A stretch of 64,000 bases of DNA from Amoebophrya sp. A120 (GCA_905178155.1 CAJINV010000004.1:7096358-7160357); one strand, 5' to 3'. Numbered from the stretch's first letter, positions 45,101 to 57,700 are shown. Translations and numbers: made by a program. The notes: a model not told the origin generated them from the letters alone.

Positions 45101-48100
45101 TCGAGTGCGGGGAAAAAAGCACAACTGGTGCCTGCCGTGGCAAAGCAAAAGGCTCAACTTGAAAAGCTGAAGGGCATTCGCGTGGTATGAAATAGACGCT
45201 GATCGTTTTAATACTCCATCACAGCAGGCTGCAGAATCTTACGCACGATGTTATCACGTCTGAAGCATCTTCACAAGCAAACACCACACCACCGCGTAAC
45301 GCGTGTTGCAGGACCATATATTTCTTTTGGACAAGAACCACGTCGAAACCACACATATTTTCAAATCAGAATACTGTTCCCTGGCCACTTGAGCTTCCTT
45401 CTCCAGCTGCCGTATGCTATCCACCGTCGACCTCCTTGTCTCGGCCAGCGCTTCGACCGTTTCGTTTCGATTTCGATCTACCGTGGAATCCAGTGTCTGG
45501 AGGGAAAACTCAACCTCCTTGTTTTTCATGGCTTGCTGGTTGGAAAACCCGGAAATTTCCTTCTGAATCGGGACTAGATGGGCGACGACGAATTCCTTCA
45601 ACTTCATGTCAATGAGGGAGTCAATGTCCGCCTTTGCGTTTTTCAAGTTCTGCTGGAGCATCTGATACAATAGATTGTGTGTACCAAGCATGTTCTGCAT
45701 CACAAACGCCCAACATCTGCGTTTGAAATTCTTGCATCACAAGTTCAACGTCATCTCTGTAGTCTTCTCTGTCTTGAAAATCAGTTGGAATTCTTGGATA
45801 TTAGTTTTCGGCTGGCACCCGGTCCTCCGTAGAGGTGGACCGTACAGCTCGAGAAAGTGAGATTTTGTCATCATGATGGGAGAGCAAAAGAACAATTGGA
45901 TTTCTGCATGACAAAACACCTTTGTGCTGTCATTCTTGCATGACAAAAAAACCAGAGATTCTTACCTGCTCCGCATGTTCCCCGGTGTGCCGTATTCTGT
46001 CCTCCATCTTCGCCACGCTGGCTTTCAAGCTACCGCTCATGTTTTGAATGTTTTCGACGATTTTCAACTCATCCAATTCCTTCAGCAACGCTCGCTGCAC
46101 CCGCTCCTGCGTCGACTCATCTGACGCAAAGTCGTCCACTTTCTGCGACAGCGCGGTCACCTGCATGGCGTGCTCTTGGAGGTTTATACCTTTTTTAATT
46201 TTATTTCGCCGCTCAATGAATCAATCTTGCCATCGTCATGCACCTGCACGACAGCGAATAGAATGGAATAGTATGTCTGTCGCTGCTGCAGGAGATCGTG
46301 CATGAATTACAGAGAAAAAAGCAACATTCCTATACGCTGCGCTTGCTCCATGGACATCATCTTGTCCAGCACTTGCTCCTTCAAATTCAGCGATTCCTTT
46401 TCCAAATGCGCAATCTTGTCCCATATCCTGTGCAAAAGTATCGTATTCGTATGAGTGCAAGGCTTGCATTACAAATCTTTATCTTACGGGAAATCCGCAT
46501 TACAAATTTTCTCTCTCATGCTGAGGAAATTTGTAATGCATTTATACGAGTACGATGCTTTTGCATTTCATATCCCAGCAGAGCTCGCGAAAGGTGCGGT
46601 TTTGGTCCTCCAGGAAACCTATCAAATGTAAAAATGTCTGGGTCTGGAAGATCATGCTGTTTCTGCATGACACACAAGGTCTGGCATGGAAGCTCTAGCA
46701 TCACAGGTTTCGAGAAGCTTCCGCAATGCCGAATCCGCATGACAAATCCCCCGTTTTGGTGACAGAAAGTGAGCAGCTTTTGCTGCCTATGCATCAGAGA
46801 TTTTTGTGTGTTCTGAAATGCGCATCACAAGTTGCATTCTTCCAGACCCAGACATTTTTACATTTGATAAAACCAAGACGTTCGTTGATCACGGCGACGC
46901 GTTTGGTCTCTATTCTGTGCAAAAGTATCGCACTCGTAGTAATTGCATTTATGCATTACAAATCTCTTTCTCAAGGTAAATCAGCATTACAAATCAAATG
47001 CTGGGCTAATTTGTAATGCAATTTATAACAGTACAATGCTTTTGCAGTTCATAGTCTCCTGCTCCAAACTATTGCGGAGAAAGCTGTATAGAAAACGATT
47101 TCTTGCATTGACACTTTAATATGAAGGTGGGTCACGACGCTGCAAAATCTTCCGCGCATTTTGTGGTGCACGGAAATGACGTTGGATCGGAGTTTCTGTT
47201 CTTGCATTGTGCGACTCAGATTATCCTTGAAGCACATAGAAAAATAGCGCAACAAGGATCTTCAACTGGTCACTGATTTAGTGTAGCATTCGTAAGTTGA
47301 GCTTGCACCCAACATAGAATTGTAAATTGGAGTCTCAGGCAACGAAAGCGGATTCAAAGCATGAATGCGAAAGGACTGTGCGTGGTGCCAACAAACGCTT
47401 ACTTTTAAATCAAACAGAAACTTAATTTTGTGGTGCACGGAGATGATGTTGTAGCGGAGTTTCATTGTGCGACTCAGATTATCCTTGAAGCACATGAAAA
47501 AAAGCACAACAAGGATCTTCAACTGGTCACATATCTATTGTAGCTTTCGTAAGTTGAGCTTGCATCCAACATAAAGTTGTAAGTTGGAGTCTCAGGCAAC
47601 GAAAGCGGCTTGGTACTTAGATCACGTGGACGTGAAATGTTAAAAATGCGTACTTGCATGATGCAGGCAGAGGAGAGTACTGCGACAGAACTGTGCGTGA
47701 TGGCATCAAAACGAAGTGAAGACATCAAGCAACGATTCAAAACCATTGTAATACGCGAGATCCGTGGTCGACTGCGGTCCGCCGCCATCTTGTCCTATCC
47801 GCGGCAACGGCACCGGGGAAAATTGCCGTGGATCCGCGCCGGACAGGTAGTTGTGGACGACTTGCTTGGGCGTTTTGTTCCCGCTGGTCGAAGTCAAGCT
47901 GTTGTTCAGATACCCTCCCGGGCCGAAGCCTCCTCCACCGAACCCACCTCCACCTCCGCCCCCAGACCCGGCTGAGCCACCAAACTGCGCATCAAGGCCA
48001 ACATTCATGCCGAGCGCTGCTGGGGGAAGTGAACCACTGCCGGAGAGTGAACCGCCATTGTTCATCGCGAGCAGTGGATTTGTCGTGTTACTGGCTAAAC

Positions 48101-48275
48101 CACTTGGAGCTGTTCTGGATCCTGCTGACGAAAATTGCGGCGCTTTCATGGGAGAAGAGCTACTACTCCCCCCGCCCGCTGAATAGCCGAAGCCCGGGCT
48201 CTGGTCAGCTGCACCGTGTGACGCAAGAAAGACCGAACGGACCTCGGACGCTGGGGGACGGTACGGCGCGTCCAT
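42165..48275 (-). CDS. long coiled-coil protein of unknown function
   Basis: Fourteen exons (48275-47755, 47083-47054, 46910-46870, 46619-46573, 46423-46336, 46189-45966, 45661-45375, 44693-44387, 44235-44162, 44007-43957, 43694-43570, 43423-42881, 42617-42464, 42341-42165) give 2,634 nt, 877 residues. The start is the ATG of MDAPYRPPASEV. The first 170 residues are low complexity with a Gly-rich run and SSSSSP. From about residue 175 to the end the protein is almost entirely heptad-like helix (EQETKRVAVINERLGFLEDQ, KIAHLEKESLNLKEQVLDK, QLEQELRAVAEATEIELDVL), with a Ser/Asn-rich break near the exon starting 43423. The layout suggests a cytoskeletal or basal-body fibre protein, perhaps distantly SF-assemblin-like in its first part, but I cannot name a family. 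Seven introners interrupt it. The junction 43570/43423 is ambiguous by one base. Confidence 0.8.
42618..42880. mobile_element. introner, family A, coiled-coil gene
   Basis: It is 263 bp. The left end begins CATCAACTGC instead of TATC. The 5-bp flanking repeat CTGCG is exact (42613-42617 and 42881-42885). Removal joins QTVATNA to ALMNNNSRP. Confidence 0.87.
43695..43956. mobile_element. introner, family A, coiled-coil gene
   Basis: It is 262 bp with an exact 5-bp flanking repeat ACGCC (43690-43694 and 43957-43961). Removal joins EKVKKWA to CELDNQLRD. Confidence 0.88.
44008..44161. mobile_element. introner, family B, coiled-coil gene
   Basis: It is 154 bp with an exact 5-bp flanking repeat GTCCT (44003-44007 and 44162-44166). 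Removal joins IMASKQD to LDLVRGGLE. It lies 51 bp from one introner and 74 bp from another. Confidence 0.87.
44236..44386. mobile_element. introner, family D, coiled-coil gene
   Basis: It is 151 bp, the same length as the family D copy at 8175, with inverted ends around TTTCC/GGGAAATTTACTGTGG. The flanking repeat is TAGCA versus CAGCA (4 of 5). Removal joins VKFQVL to ENVKNFGSM. Confidence 0.84.
46424..46572. mobile_element. introner, family B, coiled-coil gene
   Basis: It is 149 bp with an exact 5-bp flanking repeat TCCCA (46419-46423 and 46573-46577). Removal joins FRELCWD to KIAHLEKE. Confidence 0.88.
46620..46869. mobile_element. introner, family A, coiled-coil gene
   Basis: It is 250 bp with an exact 5-bp flanking repeat AAACC (46615-46619 and 46870-46874). 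Removal joins VINERLG to FLEDQNRTF. On the coding strand the repeat reads GGTTT, so a GT-AG register happens to be possible here. Confidence 0.88.
46911..47053. mobile_element. introner, family B, coiled-coil gene
   Basis: At 143 bp this is the shortest element in the window. It has an exact 5-bp flanking repeat GTCTC (46906-46910 and 47054-47058). Removal joins NSLEQET to KRVAVINE. Confidence 0.87.
47084..47754 (-). repeat. first intron of the coiled-coil gene with a diverged tandem duplication
   Basis: This 671-bp GT-AG intron (GTATTA...ACAG) contains two diverged direct copies of about 190 bp, roughly 47159-47356 and 47427-47613. Each includes TTGTGGTGCACGG, TGCGACTCAGATTATCCTTG and GTCTCAGGCAACGAAAGCGG. 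No introner ends are seen. Confidence 0.75.
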
Positions 48276-49138
48276 TTTTGCAACGACTCGTGTTGCTACA
48301 CGCACATTCTTCAGACCTAGTGACAATCTAATTTCCTGTTAATTGACTATTGCGCCTCCGGCTTCTTATCCAACTATCGCGAAGCAACACACACGCAAAA
48401 ATCCTCCCAATGACGATGGACAGTAGAATTCAAAAGGTCCTTTGTCAAAAAACACACAAGATTTCGTCGAAACGGATAAAATTCGTTTTGCAGGATGTGA
48501 TTCTCTCGGGCTATGTACGTCCTTGCTTTAGCGGGTCTCATCTCTCTCGAAAAGCGCTTCATCGTTTTGGTATGAGAAGTGCGCAAGTCTGCGCCTCGGC
48601 TAACAGGATAGGAATGAAGGCATAGCGGGCAAGAACGCCATACGAGCAAAAATACCGAGTATTCTATAGAACAGTATCATACGTAGCAAAGCGCAATTAC
48701 ATCATGCGCATCACTTCGAAGCGGCCCCACAGAGGCAGCTCTTCACGGGACTCCGCCTTTTTTAAATTCCACGGGACTCAAACCTACAGACAAAAGTGAA
48801 AAGTTCGTCAGAATCTCATCAAGTACATGATAATCACCTCTAAACTCACGACTTCTCTCCGCAGATTCAATTCGACGTCGCTGAAACCTTTTTAGAAAAA
48901 AGATTCCGCGACGTTTTCCTTTCGCCTTTAAAAGAAGGTTTGTTTTCAATACAAATGGTTGTTGTACTCTATACCGTATCAAATCGACAAGTAGAGATGA
49001 TGGTGATGATGCTCATCTTTCGTCGTGACATAGATAGTCAAAGTGTTGTCTCTCTCATCTCAACATCACCTATCATCTCCCCGTTTATTCTTTCCAAAGA
49101 ACCTGCTAAAGCTCTTTTTCAGAAGAAAAACCACCGAT
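48276..49138. other. intergenic stretch, no gene seen
   Basis: This lies between the coiled-coil gene start and the eL28 stop. The short open frames are unconvincing. Confidence 0.55.
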
Positions 49139-49615
49139 TTAATCAGCCTCCTCATCGACGCCGGAAGCAGCCTTCTTGGCCGCGGCCTCCTTGGCCTTGC
49201 GGGCGGCGGTGCGCGGGTTCATGACCTGCTTCTTGGCGGACTTGAAGGACTTCAAGATGGCACTGTACTTCTTGGTAGCCGCGCCGATCAAATCCCGGCG
49301 GTAGCCGTTCTTGGTCAACAGCTTCTCGACCATAGCGGAACCCTTCTTCGGGTTCTTGGCGATAGCGGTGTTCAGGGAAGCGGACCCCTTCTTCACGAAC
49401 ATGGAGAGGGTGACGAGTTCCTTCTTCTCACCGGACTTCTTGACGGAAACTCCCGCGGACTTCTTGTTGGCCAAACCGGAGTATTTGAAGCTGTTCAAGC
49501 CGGTCAGGTTCTGCGGCTCGGAGGTCATGACCGGGAGCTCCTTCTGCTTCTTGATGAAGCTGGAATTGTTGCGGACCAAAGTCCACAGCAGGTCGGACGG
49601 CACTTCGCGGACCAT
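49139..49615 (-). CDS. RPL28: 60S ribosomal protein eL28
   Basis: A structural protein of the large cytosolic ribosomal subunit. It is one uninterrupted frame of 477 nt, 158 residues, starting at the ATG of MVREVPSDLLWTLVRNNSS; upstream in-frame codons belong to the leader. Conserved eL28 features are LVRNNSSFIKKQK, SEPQNLTGLNSFKYSGLANK (SEPNNLKARNSFRYNGL in animals), a central basic strand region, and KNGYRRDLIGAATKKYSAIL. The C-terminal tail is Lys/Ala-rich with an acidic end (GVDEEAD). It is the only complete gene in the window with no intron and no introner, which would suit a highly expressed gene. Confidence 0.95.
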   Translation of the reverse strand: MVREVPSDLLWTLVRNNSSFIKKQKELPVMTSEPQNLTGLNSFKYSGLANKKSAGVSVKKSGEKKELVTLSMFVKKGSASLNTAIAKNPKKGSAMVEKLLTKNGYRRDLIGAATKKYSAILKSFKSAKKQVMNPRTAARKAKEAAAKKAASGVDEEAD

Positions 49616-51797
49616 TTTGTTGTTTTTGTGGTGATTTGATATGAAATTTAGGTACAGTACAACCTCGTGATTGTAACAACCTTCTCGAAAGACTAATGTC
49701 CCGAGACTAGGTTCCCTGTGATGGTATTGGGGTAGGGAAAAGGAATTGATTTTTGCATAGAATGGCGTAAGAAACAAGGCCACCAATTCCAACATAGCGG
49801 ATCTAGATATTGAGCATGATGAGCAAATCTGCCTAAATTTACGCAACGCGCGTGCAAGATCGCGTCCTCAAGAATCCAGATATTCGATTTAGATTTCCAT
49901 TTCGTTCAGCATTTTGGATCCGAAGCATGATCTTTAGATCGTGGTTTTGGACTTGCCAGGCTGGTGAGATCGCAACATAACTTTGCCGTGGACGCAACAT
50001 CGTTGGGCTATCAGTTCGATCTACACCCCACTACAGACAGTGCTTTTACTGCACCTGGAAAAACTTGTATCAGAATCTCTTTTCGACTTTTTCTGTGACA
50101 GAAACGTCAAAGAGGATGACCTCTCAGATATCCCTATCTACTAAAATTCACGAGTTTCATCCTGCTTTGCTTAGGATCGCGGACTTTTTTGTGTCGACGA
50201 GCTGCATGCATTTCTCTCGATCCAGGTGGAACTTTTTTTCGATAAGATCGCGATTTTGATCCTAGCAAAACCAAAATTTAGAAACGCGGATCATGACGTG
50301 TACTTGTTCAGAATCTCTTTTCGACATTTTTGTGACAGCGACGTCAGGGAAGGTAATCCTTCTCAGATATCCCTATCTACAAATTCACTGGACTCATCCT
50401 GCTCTTTTTCAAAATTGATCTTCTCTGGAAGTCGATCAAACCTGCCACCGACACTTACAAATTTGTAACCTTATTTTATTACTAAGCTTCGAAAAACGCG
50501 CTAGCCAGCCGACAAAGTCGACTATGGCAGCGTTTGTACAGGTCTCACGGACGGTCTTTCTCTGCGGGTCCACCTCGGATTGAACACTGTCGAGAGGAGG
50601 GGCACGGCATCACAACTTGTGCCGGATCAGGATCTGACGTCGAAATTTCTTGTTTGCAGCTCAGCTCAAAGATTCTCGTCTACCACTCGTGCCAGACGAG
50701 GGAAGAGTTCAAAGTTTGCTCCAGAATAGGTTACATCGCTCTCAACAGAAGTGATGAAATAAAGCGCTAGAAGTAGCCCGATTGTCAAACAAAAGCTGCA
50801 TGTTACAAGAAAGTTCGAAATAACTGCAAGATGATGATGTTAGTATTATTGTCCCAAAAGCGCTTTGAAGAATAGACTGTCAGCCCGAAATTACAAACAA
50901 GTTTTGCAATAATCACCGTGGGGCTCCTCTGGTGCGGCGGTAGAAATAGCACGTATTGCATATTTAGAAATTTTGTAAACAAGAAAGGTTATACAGAGTG
51001 GTTTTTGAAACGACGAGCAGCTAGAGGAATTAAGCGCGGCTACTCAGGTGGTTAGCCCTTAGCCATCTTGTTATCATACAGTTGTGCGACGTCCTCTGAG
51101 GAGGAACAGAAAGCTCTTAGCTGCTGCATGGCGCAGATTTAGAAATTTTTCAAGAAGGAAAAGTCTGACATTTAGAAACCGAATCCGAAATAAGTAGCTG
51201 AATCTTACAACTTAAAATTCTGATATAGTGTTCTGATTTTCCTATAAAGTGTTTTCCGATAGTCTGGTCTGATTTAGATTCTGGTTCGATTTAGATTTCA
51301 TTTTCACAAATAGTAAACTCGATAGAAGACGACCTTATGATAGAAGGTTGTAAAACAATATATACCCTGACAGGAGTGATTCTGTTTGCTGTTTATCCTG
51401 AAAGAATACCCTGATTTTCAAATTACAAGTTAGGCGCGTGGTGGTCTGATTGGTGTCTGATTTTTCAACAAATGTGGTTCATTTAAAAGTTTGGCATTTT
51501 AGTGTACTTTCGCGTTTTGAATTTGATGACAGAAGGAGACGATTTGTTACAGGTCGACGTGTACTATTTTCCGCTGCAGCACTAAATTTGTACATCGGAG
51601 GGACAGAGCTGCTACAGAAGTAGTAGAGAAAGGAAGCCCGAATCTTCATACACGGTTTTTAATATTAGAGCACGTAGTAGAGTTTTAAAAGTTGCTACTA
51701 GGTAGAAGGAGTTCTTGCCGAACTAGCCCTTTGTTTGCTGCAAAATTTAGAATTTAGATATGAGGAGTTCTTGGCTGGATGTTCAGCTCTTGTTCAC
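49616..51797. other. intergenic stretch with a diverged direct repeat
   Basis: No gene is seen in these 2.2 kb. Two diverged copies of about 105 bp lie 240 bp apart (about 50067-50172 and 50307-50410), sharing CAGAATCTCTTTTCGAC and CTCAGATATCCCTATCTAC. Further right, several short AT-rich phrases such as GATTTAGATT recur (51180-51310). Confidence 0.6.
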
Positions 51798-54700
51798 TCA
51801 CGCTTCCTCCTCCTTCTCAAACTCCTCCGCGTACTCTTCTTCCGCAGCAGCAGCTGCTGGCGCTTCCTCCGCCGCCGGAGCAGCAGCAGCCTCCTCCTCG
51901 GCAGGAGCGGGTGCAGCAGCAGCCTCTTCTTCCGCCGCCGGAGCAGCTTCCACTTCCGCTGCAGCCGGAGCTTCTTCCGCGGCTGGGGTGGCTTCCGCTT
52001 CTGCCACCGCATCTTCCGCCGCTGGTGCGGGAGCCTCCTCTGCAGCTTCCGCAGCCGGAGAGGCCACTTCCTCCTCCGCAGCTGCTGGCGCTTCTTCTTC
52101 GGCGGCAGCAGCCGGTTCTTCTGCAGCCGCAACTGGCTCCTCCACCGCTGGCTCTGCTTCCGCGGCTGCCGGCTCTACTTCCGCAGCGGCCACTGCCTCG
52201 TCAGCCGCAGCCGGCGCCTCCTCCTCCGCCGCTGGCGTTATTTCCTCCGCAGCAGCCGGTGTTGCCTCCTCCTCTTCGGCTTGTACTTCCACAGCTTCCT
52301 CTTCTGCAGCCGGCTCGACCGGAGCCGCAGGAGCATCTTCTGCTGCTGGAGCTACTTCTACTTCGGCCGCGGCTGGGACTACTTCTTCTCCCTCCGCAGC
52401 AGGAGCACCAGCGTTCACCGGTTCTACTACTTCCTCCCCAGCACGACCAGCAACTTCTGCCTCCTCGACCACCGCAGCAGAAGTTGTCAAATCGATTTCC
52501 ACGGGACCCGTCTCTTCCTTCTCGAAGTCATCCTCTGCGTATTCGTCGACCTCTTCTTTTTTCTCACTCTCATCTGCAGTTGGCAGTAAGTGCGCGAAGG
52601 GGTTGTCCTCCTTCTCCTCTTCCACCGTCTTCAGATTGTCGTCCTCCACCTTCTCGTACACCTGCGACTTTGCCCGGCCGAACGCCGCCCCGCGCTTCGG
52701 TTTCGCGGAAGGAGCGCTAGACTGCGGCTCGGGATCCGAGTTCACCTTGGAGGTGGAAGGAGCAAATCCGACCTTACTCGATTTCCTCCCTCCGGCTTTG
52801 TCCTCGTCACTGCTTGTCGGTGGGAGGTCGTCAAACGGGGATTTGTTCTTTTTCAGATCTTCATTCGCGGCTTTTAATTTCGCCGCGATCTCCTGCTCCT
52901 CATCGACGTCTTGTCGGAGGGCGGCGTCCAGGTCGACCGTCTTTTCACTGTCAAATCGGCTGTGGGACATGGACATGGACCGCTTGTTCCGCATCGCCGG
53001 TCGCCCGTCGAGAACAGACATCGTCTGGGATTTGGAAACCTGAGATAGAATGTTTTTTACGTTGGTTTAGATGCAAAAACAACTTCTTCCTTGTATCGAT
53101 GAAGCATCAGAACAGAAACACAAGCAGGTGCAATGTTGTCACGACTTCCCGGTACGTAGGATCATGTTCACACAGCTAGGTAAGGACGCATGCATGACAC
53201 CCTCGCATCGGAAACGAAATTCAAATAAACAGCACTTCAAATCTATCCTCTACCCTTTTCTTGATTGTCTCCGTCTCCGTGTGGTCGAACATGGCCGCGT
53301 CCATGGTTTTCCTTCTTCGCAACAACTCCTTCTGCGCCCCCTTGGTCTGGTGCAGTTCGGCGGTGCCGTGGACTAACAACGCAGCGGATTTCGCCGCCTC
53401 CACCGATCCATACCACTGGATTTTGTACTGGTTCTTGTCCAACTCCACCATCAACACGTCGAGATCTTCCAAAATCAGTCGCTGCCTGCCCGGCTCCTTG
53501 ATCAGTTCCTTGTAGAAGAACTTCTTCAAGTTCGTCTTCCGGGCGAATTTGCTCCCCCCGTCCTTTTCTGATACAAACCCGATTTCCTTGCAGATCCCCT
53601 GGAAATCCTCGTAGTCGACATCCGTTTTCCTTTTATTCTGGTTCTCCTTGATCCACGCGAGCATACCGCCCCACGCCATGACCACGCAGCCCTTCCACTC
53701 GAGAAGTGCGTTTTTGAAGGAGAACACGTCGTCCCGGAGAGCCGGTTCGAACGCGGCGAGGCCGAGGAACCCGCGCTCGAGGCCGCCGAGGGCCTCCCAG
53801 AGGTTTTTGATGTTTCCGGTGTAACCGAAGGTACGGGCCGCCATGATAAACTCGTTGTAGGAAAGACGACCTTGTTTCGTGGTGAAGAGGAAATAAATTT
53901 TAGATTCAGTGACATTTTTCAATTCTCAAACCTCTCCATCAAATCGATCATGCAATTTTCCATAATGCTCATTATGCTCATACAACACGATGAAAACACA
54001 CACAATATGCTTTCTCGCATCTTCAGAACCGACATTCAGGTCCGACTACTCGCATGACGGGGGCTGGTGCACCGAAAAAAAGTAGCACTAATACTAAACG
54101 AACGCCATTGCCCAAAATAAACGAAAACCTCAAACTCTTATCCTTATGAAAATACCATTTCCGTCCGTATCCAACCCTTCTCGCCACGCGCGCAGCACCG
54201 ATCCGTACCTGTGGATGATCATCTTTTTGAACCCATCCACCGATTTTCCGATGATCGCCTGCATTTTCTTCTCGTATTCTTCCTTCTCCTTGGCCATGTC
54301 CGCCATGGCGGTTTGCGCGCGAGAAGACCCGAACGCGTGCAGTTTGTTCCAGTTCTTCGCGCGCTCGTGCGAGCCGTACCACTCGTTTTCGTAGGTTTTC
54401 TTGTCTAATTCGATCATCAAGATTTTCAAATCCGACAAAATCAGCGCTTTCCGGTGGTTGTCGGCGATCAACTGCTTGTTGAAAAACTTGAACCCGTCCT
54501 GCGACTTGGCTTCAAATATAACCCGCTCAGGTGTTACAATCTCAAGCGTTACAATAGAATATGGAAATCTGTGATGCAAGATGGCATGATCTAGCCAAGT
54601 CTCATGGGATTGCGCATGACAAGTTCGGGAGCCCTAAACCCACCGAAAATCTGGCGAAATTTGTATTGCAAAAGGTGGAACGTTGTGCGAGTCCATCATG

Positions 54701-57700
54701 CTCATCATGCAACACAAATTCCAGATTCTATTGTGACGTTTGAGATGGTAACTGATTTGAGCAAGTCATATCAAACCCGATGATCTTCGAGACCTCCTGG
54801 AACTCGCCCCAGTCAATCTCCTCGTTCTTCGTTTGTCCGGGCTGGAGGTCCAGCATCGCGGACCAGGCGTCGACGATGGTGCCGTACTTGGTCAGGAGGC
54901 ACTTTTTCAGCTCCATCAGATCGTCTTTGAGCGGCTTGTCGAGGTGTTGCATGCCGAGGAAGCCCGCCTCTTCACCACCCAGAACAACCCACAGGGTCTT
55001 CATGTTGCCGGCGTAACTGTTTTTTTTGGAGGGTTTTTGGAAGATTTTTGTGTTTCGTCCTGCTTGTGCTTTCGCATAATGATAATTGGTTTCCACTATA
55101 TAAGCTGTTGGTTTCCAACCATACTGATCTGGCTGTCGAACAACAACAGACATACAAACACAATGTCCCTTTTCTGGCCAGAAAAGTATGAATCTGGAAA
55201 GAATTGTGCAACGCCAGTGTGCGCGCTCTGACAGAATACTGCCATATCGAGCCCGCATAGCGAGGTAGTTGCCTACTTTCGTTTACCACAGATTAATTAC
55301 GGATTCTCGCACAAAAAAAGCGAGCGCCCGGCCTATTCTGTGGAGAATTTTTAACACTAACAGTACAGGAAATGAGAAGTGCAACTACGACGTGTTGGAT
55401 CTTTGCCTTTGATTTTTCTCCGAGGAATAGGTGCTCTACAACTTCACAAGGATCTCGTGGCCGCGTGCGACTGTGAAACGTACTGCTTCACAGCTGGTAC
55501 TAGACATCGCGTGTGTAGAAAGATCCTCGTGTCGTAGACACTTGCTTCCAGTACTTGGTAACCGGCACAATCTGAACCTCGCGATGAATCGGAGGACTAA
55601 GAAGCGACCGCAAAACCAAAAGCTAGTACTAGCACATCTACATCATCTTCAAAAACAAAGCTCTATCTAACTATACCCTAATGTCCTCGCCGCCTGCATG
55701 AATTCGTTAAAGGACAGCCTTCCGTTGCCATCACTATCTAACCCGAACCGCCAGGCCCGGGCCATGCTGCCGTGCCGGCGCACGATCTGCTGCTTAAAGC
55801 CCTCTTCGGATTTCGCGGCGACGATCTGCGCCTTCTTGGCCCGCTCCTCCTGCACCAGCGCTTCCCGCTTCTGCAGACCCATAAACTGCGAGATGCGGTT
55901 GGAAAAGCTCATGGACTGTCGCTCCTGGAAGGTCATTCTCGACTTTTCCGCGGAGGTAATCTTCGGCGCCAGGATCATCTCGTGGTGGCCGGACAGGTAG
56001 TTTTTCATCAGGAATGGATCCAAGTCGCCCATGGTCAGGTACTGCCGACCCTGCTCGAGCAGAAAAGTGTAGAACAGCTGCTTGGTGTCACCGGTGTACC
56101 TGATAGAAAGGATAAAGGATTCGAGGTGTTCATGAGGATCACTGAGTGATGTAGATGTGAGGTTGTAGAAGATGCATGAGAAAAAAGTTCTTGGATCGCC
56201 AAATGTGCAACACAAATTCCCATAGAACAACAAGCTGTACCCCAGCTCCTTGGCTTTCCTCTTGAACTCTTCGAGTTCTAACCGGCCGGAGCGATCCTCA
56301 TCGAGCCCTTTCTTCCAGGCGTCCACTAGGTTTCCGTATTTCTCGTTACAAAGACCCAGGAAGGTGTCGATGCGGGTTTGTGCCTTAAAGGGGAATCATT
56401 TTTTCGGTGTCAAAAGGCTGTATATGATTGAGTGGGTGTGTGGAATACACACCTATTAGTTACACATGCTGTTCCACCAACTTGACAATTTCATTGCGTA
56501 TGCGCGCACGACAACAAAGGCAAAGCATCAGTTCGTGTTGCACAAAACCAACAAAAAAAATCCTTTGTACATCCGGGTCCAGCTCTCCGAGCGAAATGTT
56601 CGCCGATTTGTCTTCATCGAGGGTTTTAAACAAAAGCGAGATGTTCCCTGTGTAACCCAAGGCTCGCGCTGCGTTGCAGAACTCGACAAAAGCGAGCTTG
56701 TTGCCCTCGTTCGTAACTTCACTGCACATCCCAGCGCGCCACCCGCGGGCGACACTGCCGTATTTTCTTCGCAGCATCTCCTTAAAACTACGCACGTCCT
56801 GGGGCCCGAGATCTTCACCCGTGTCGATGTAGGACGCCCGCTTGCGGAGCATGGCTGTTTTTTATTGAGTTTAAACTTCTTGCTGGACGAGGGAAGAATT
56901 GCTGATATCATGCGTACACTATGGAGAAACTGGAACTGCCCCGATGCACGAGACACAATCATCTTCTGAACCGCAATTTAATGATCATCATGTACACACA
57001 CTGACACACAGGTCGTGTTCTTCTTCTTACAGTAGTAAGTTCTCGTTTTACTCAACATAAAAATTCCAATACAGAATTTCCTTTGCGCCAGCAGCTTGGC
57101 CCTTTTCAGCTGATTTCTGATTGTCTCCTGCTGCCTCTCTTCAAAGGACATCTCCATCGGGCCCTTCCGTGGGCTGGTATATCAAAAGGAAAAATCCCCC
57201 CTCCCCATATCAAAAGGAGGTTTCTGATGCTGGATTTGCGTACACAAATCAGCTTTGCATTGCAGAGCGGCACTGCGAGCAGATCTCCAGGCTGAGTAGG
57301 GGCGTAAGTGTCTAGCTGCTCAGCATGGCAAACGGCTAACCTTTAGGCCCAACAGCATGACAAATCGCCTCCATAACGGGGCGGAAGCTCCTGCCCTTGT
57401 CTTCTTGCAAGACAGTTGTGATTTGTGACCTCAAATCTGCAACACAAATTTTCGAAGTCATACCTTTTCAATATGGGGAGGGGGGATTTTTCCTTTTAAT
57501 ATGGTAGCCGGGGAATTTTCCGGACTCTCCTCCGCCACCTGGTCTTTACTCGGATCCAGCAATATCCTATGCAAAAACGTCCCCGCCCCATAGTGAAGAT
57601 GGGGGATTGGCTAGACAAATCCACAAGTTTTGGGTGTCTTGCATGACAAATTTGGACTCGTAGCGTAGTGCTGTTTGAGCTAGCTCTGCAGCATTACAGA

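Noticed and set aside
51735-52720. Plus-strand Ser/Ala-rich and Leu/Pro-rich open frames
   Set aside because: They are antisense shadows of the Ala/Glu-rich tail of the EF-hand gene, whose GCN/GAR codons leave the other frames open.
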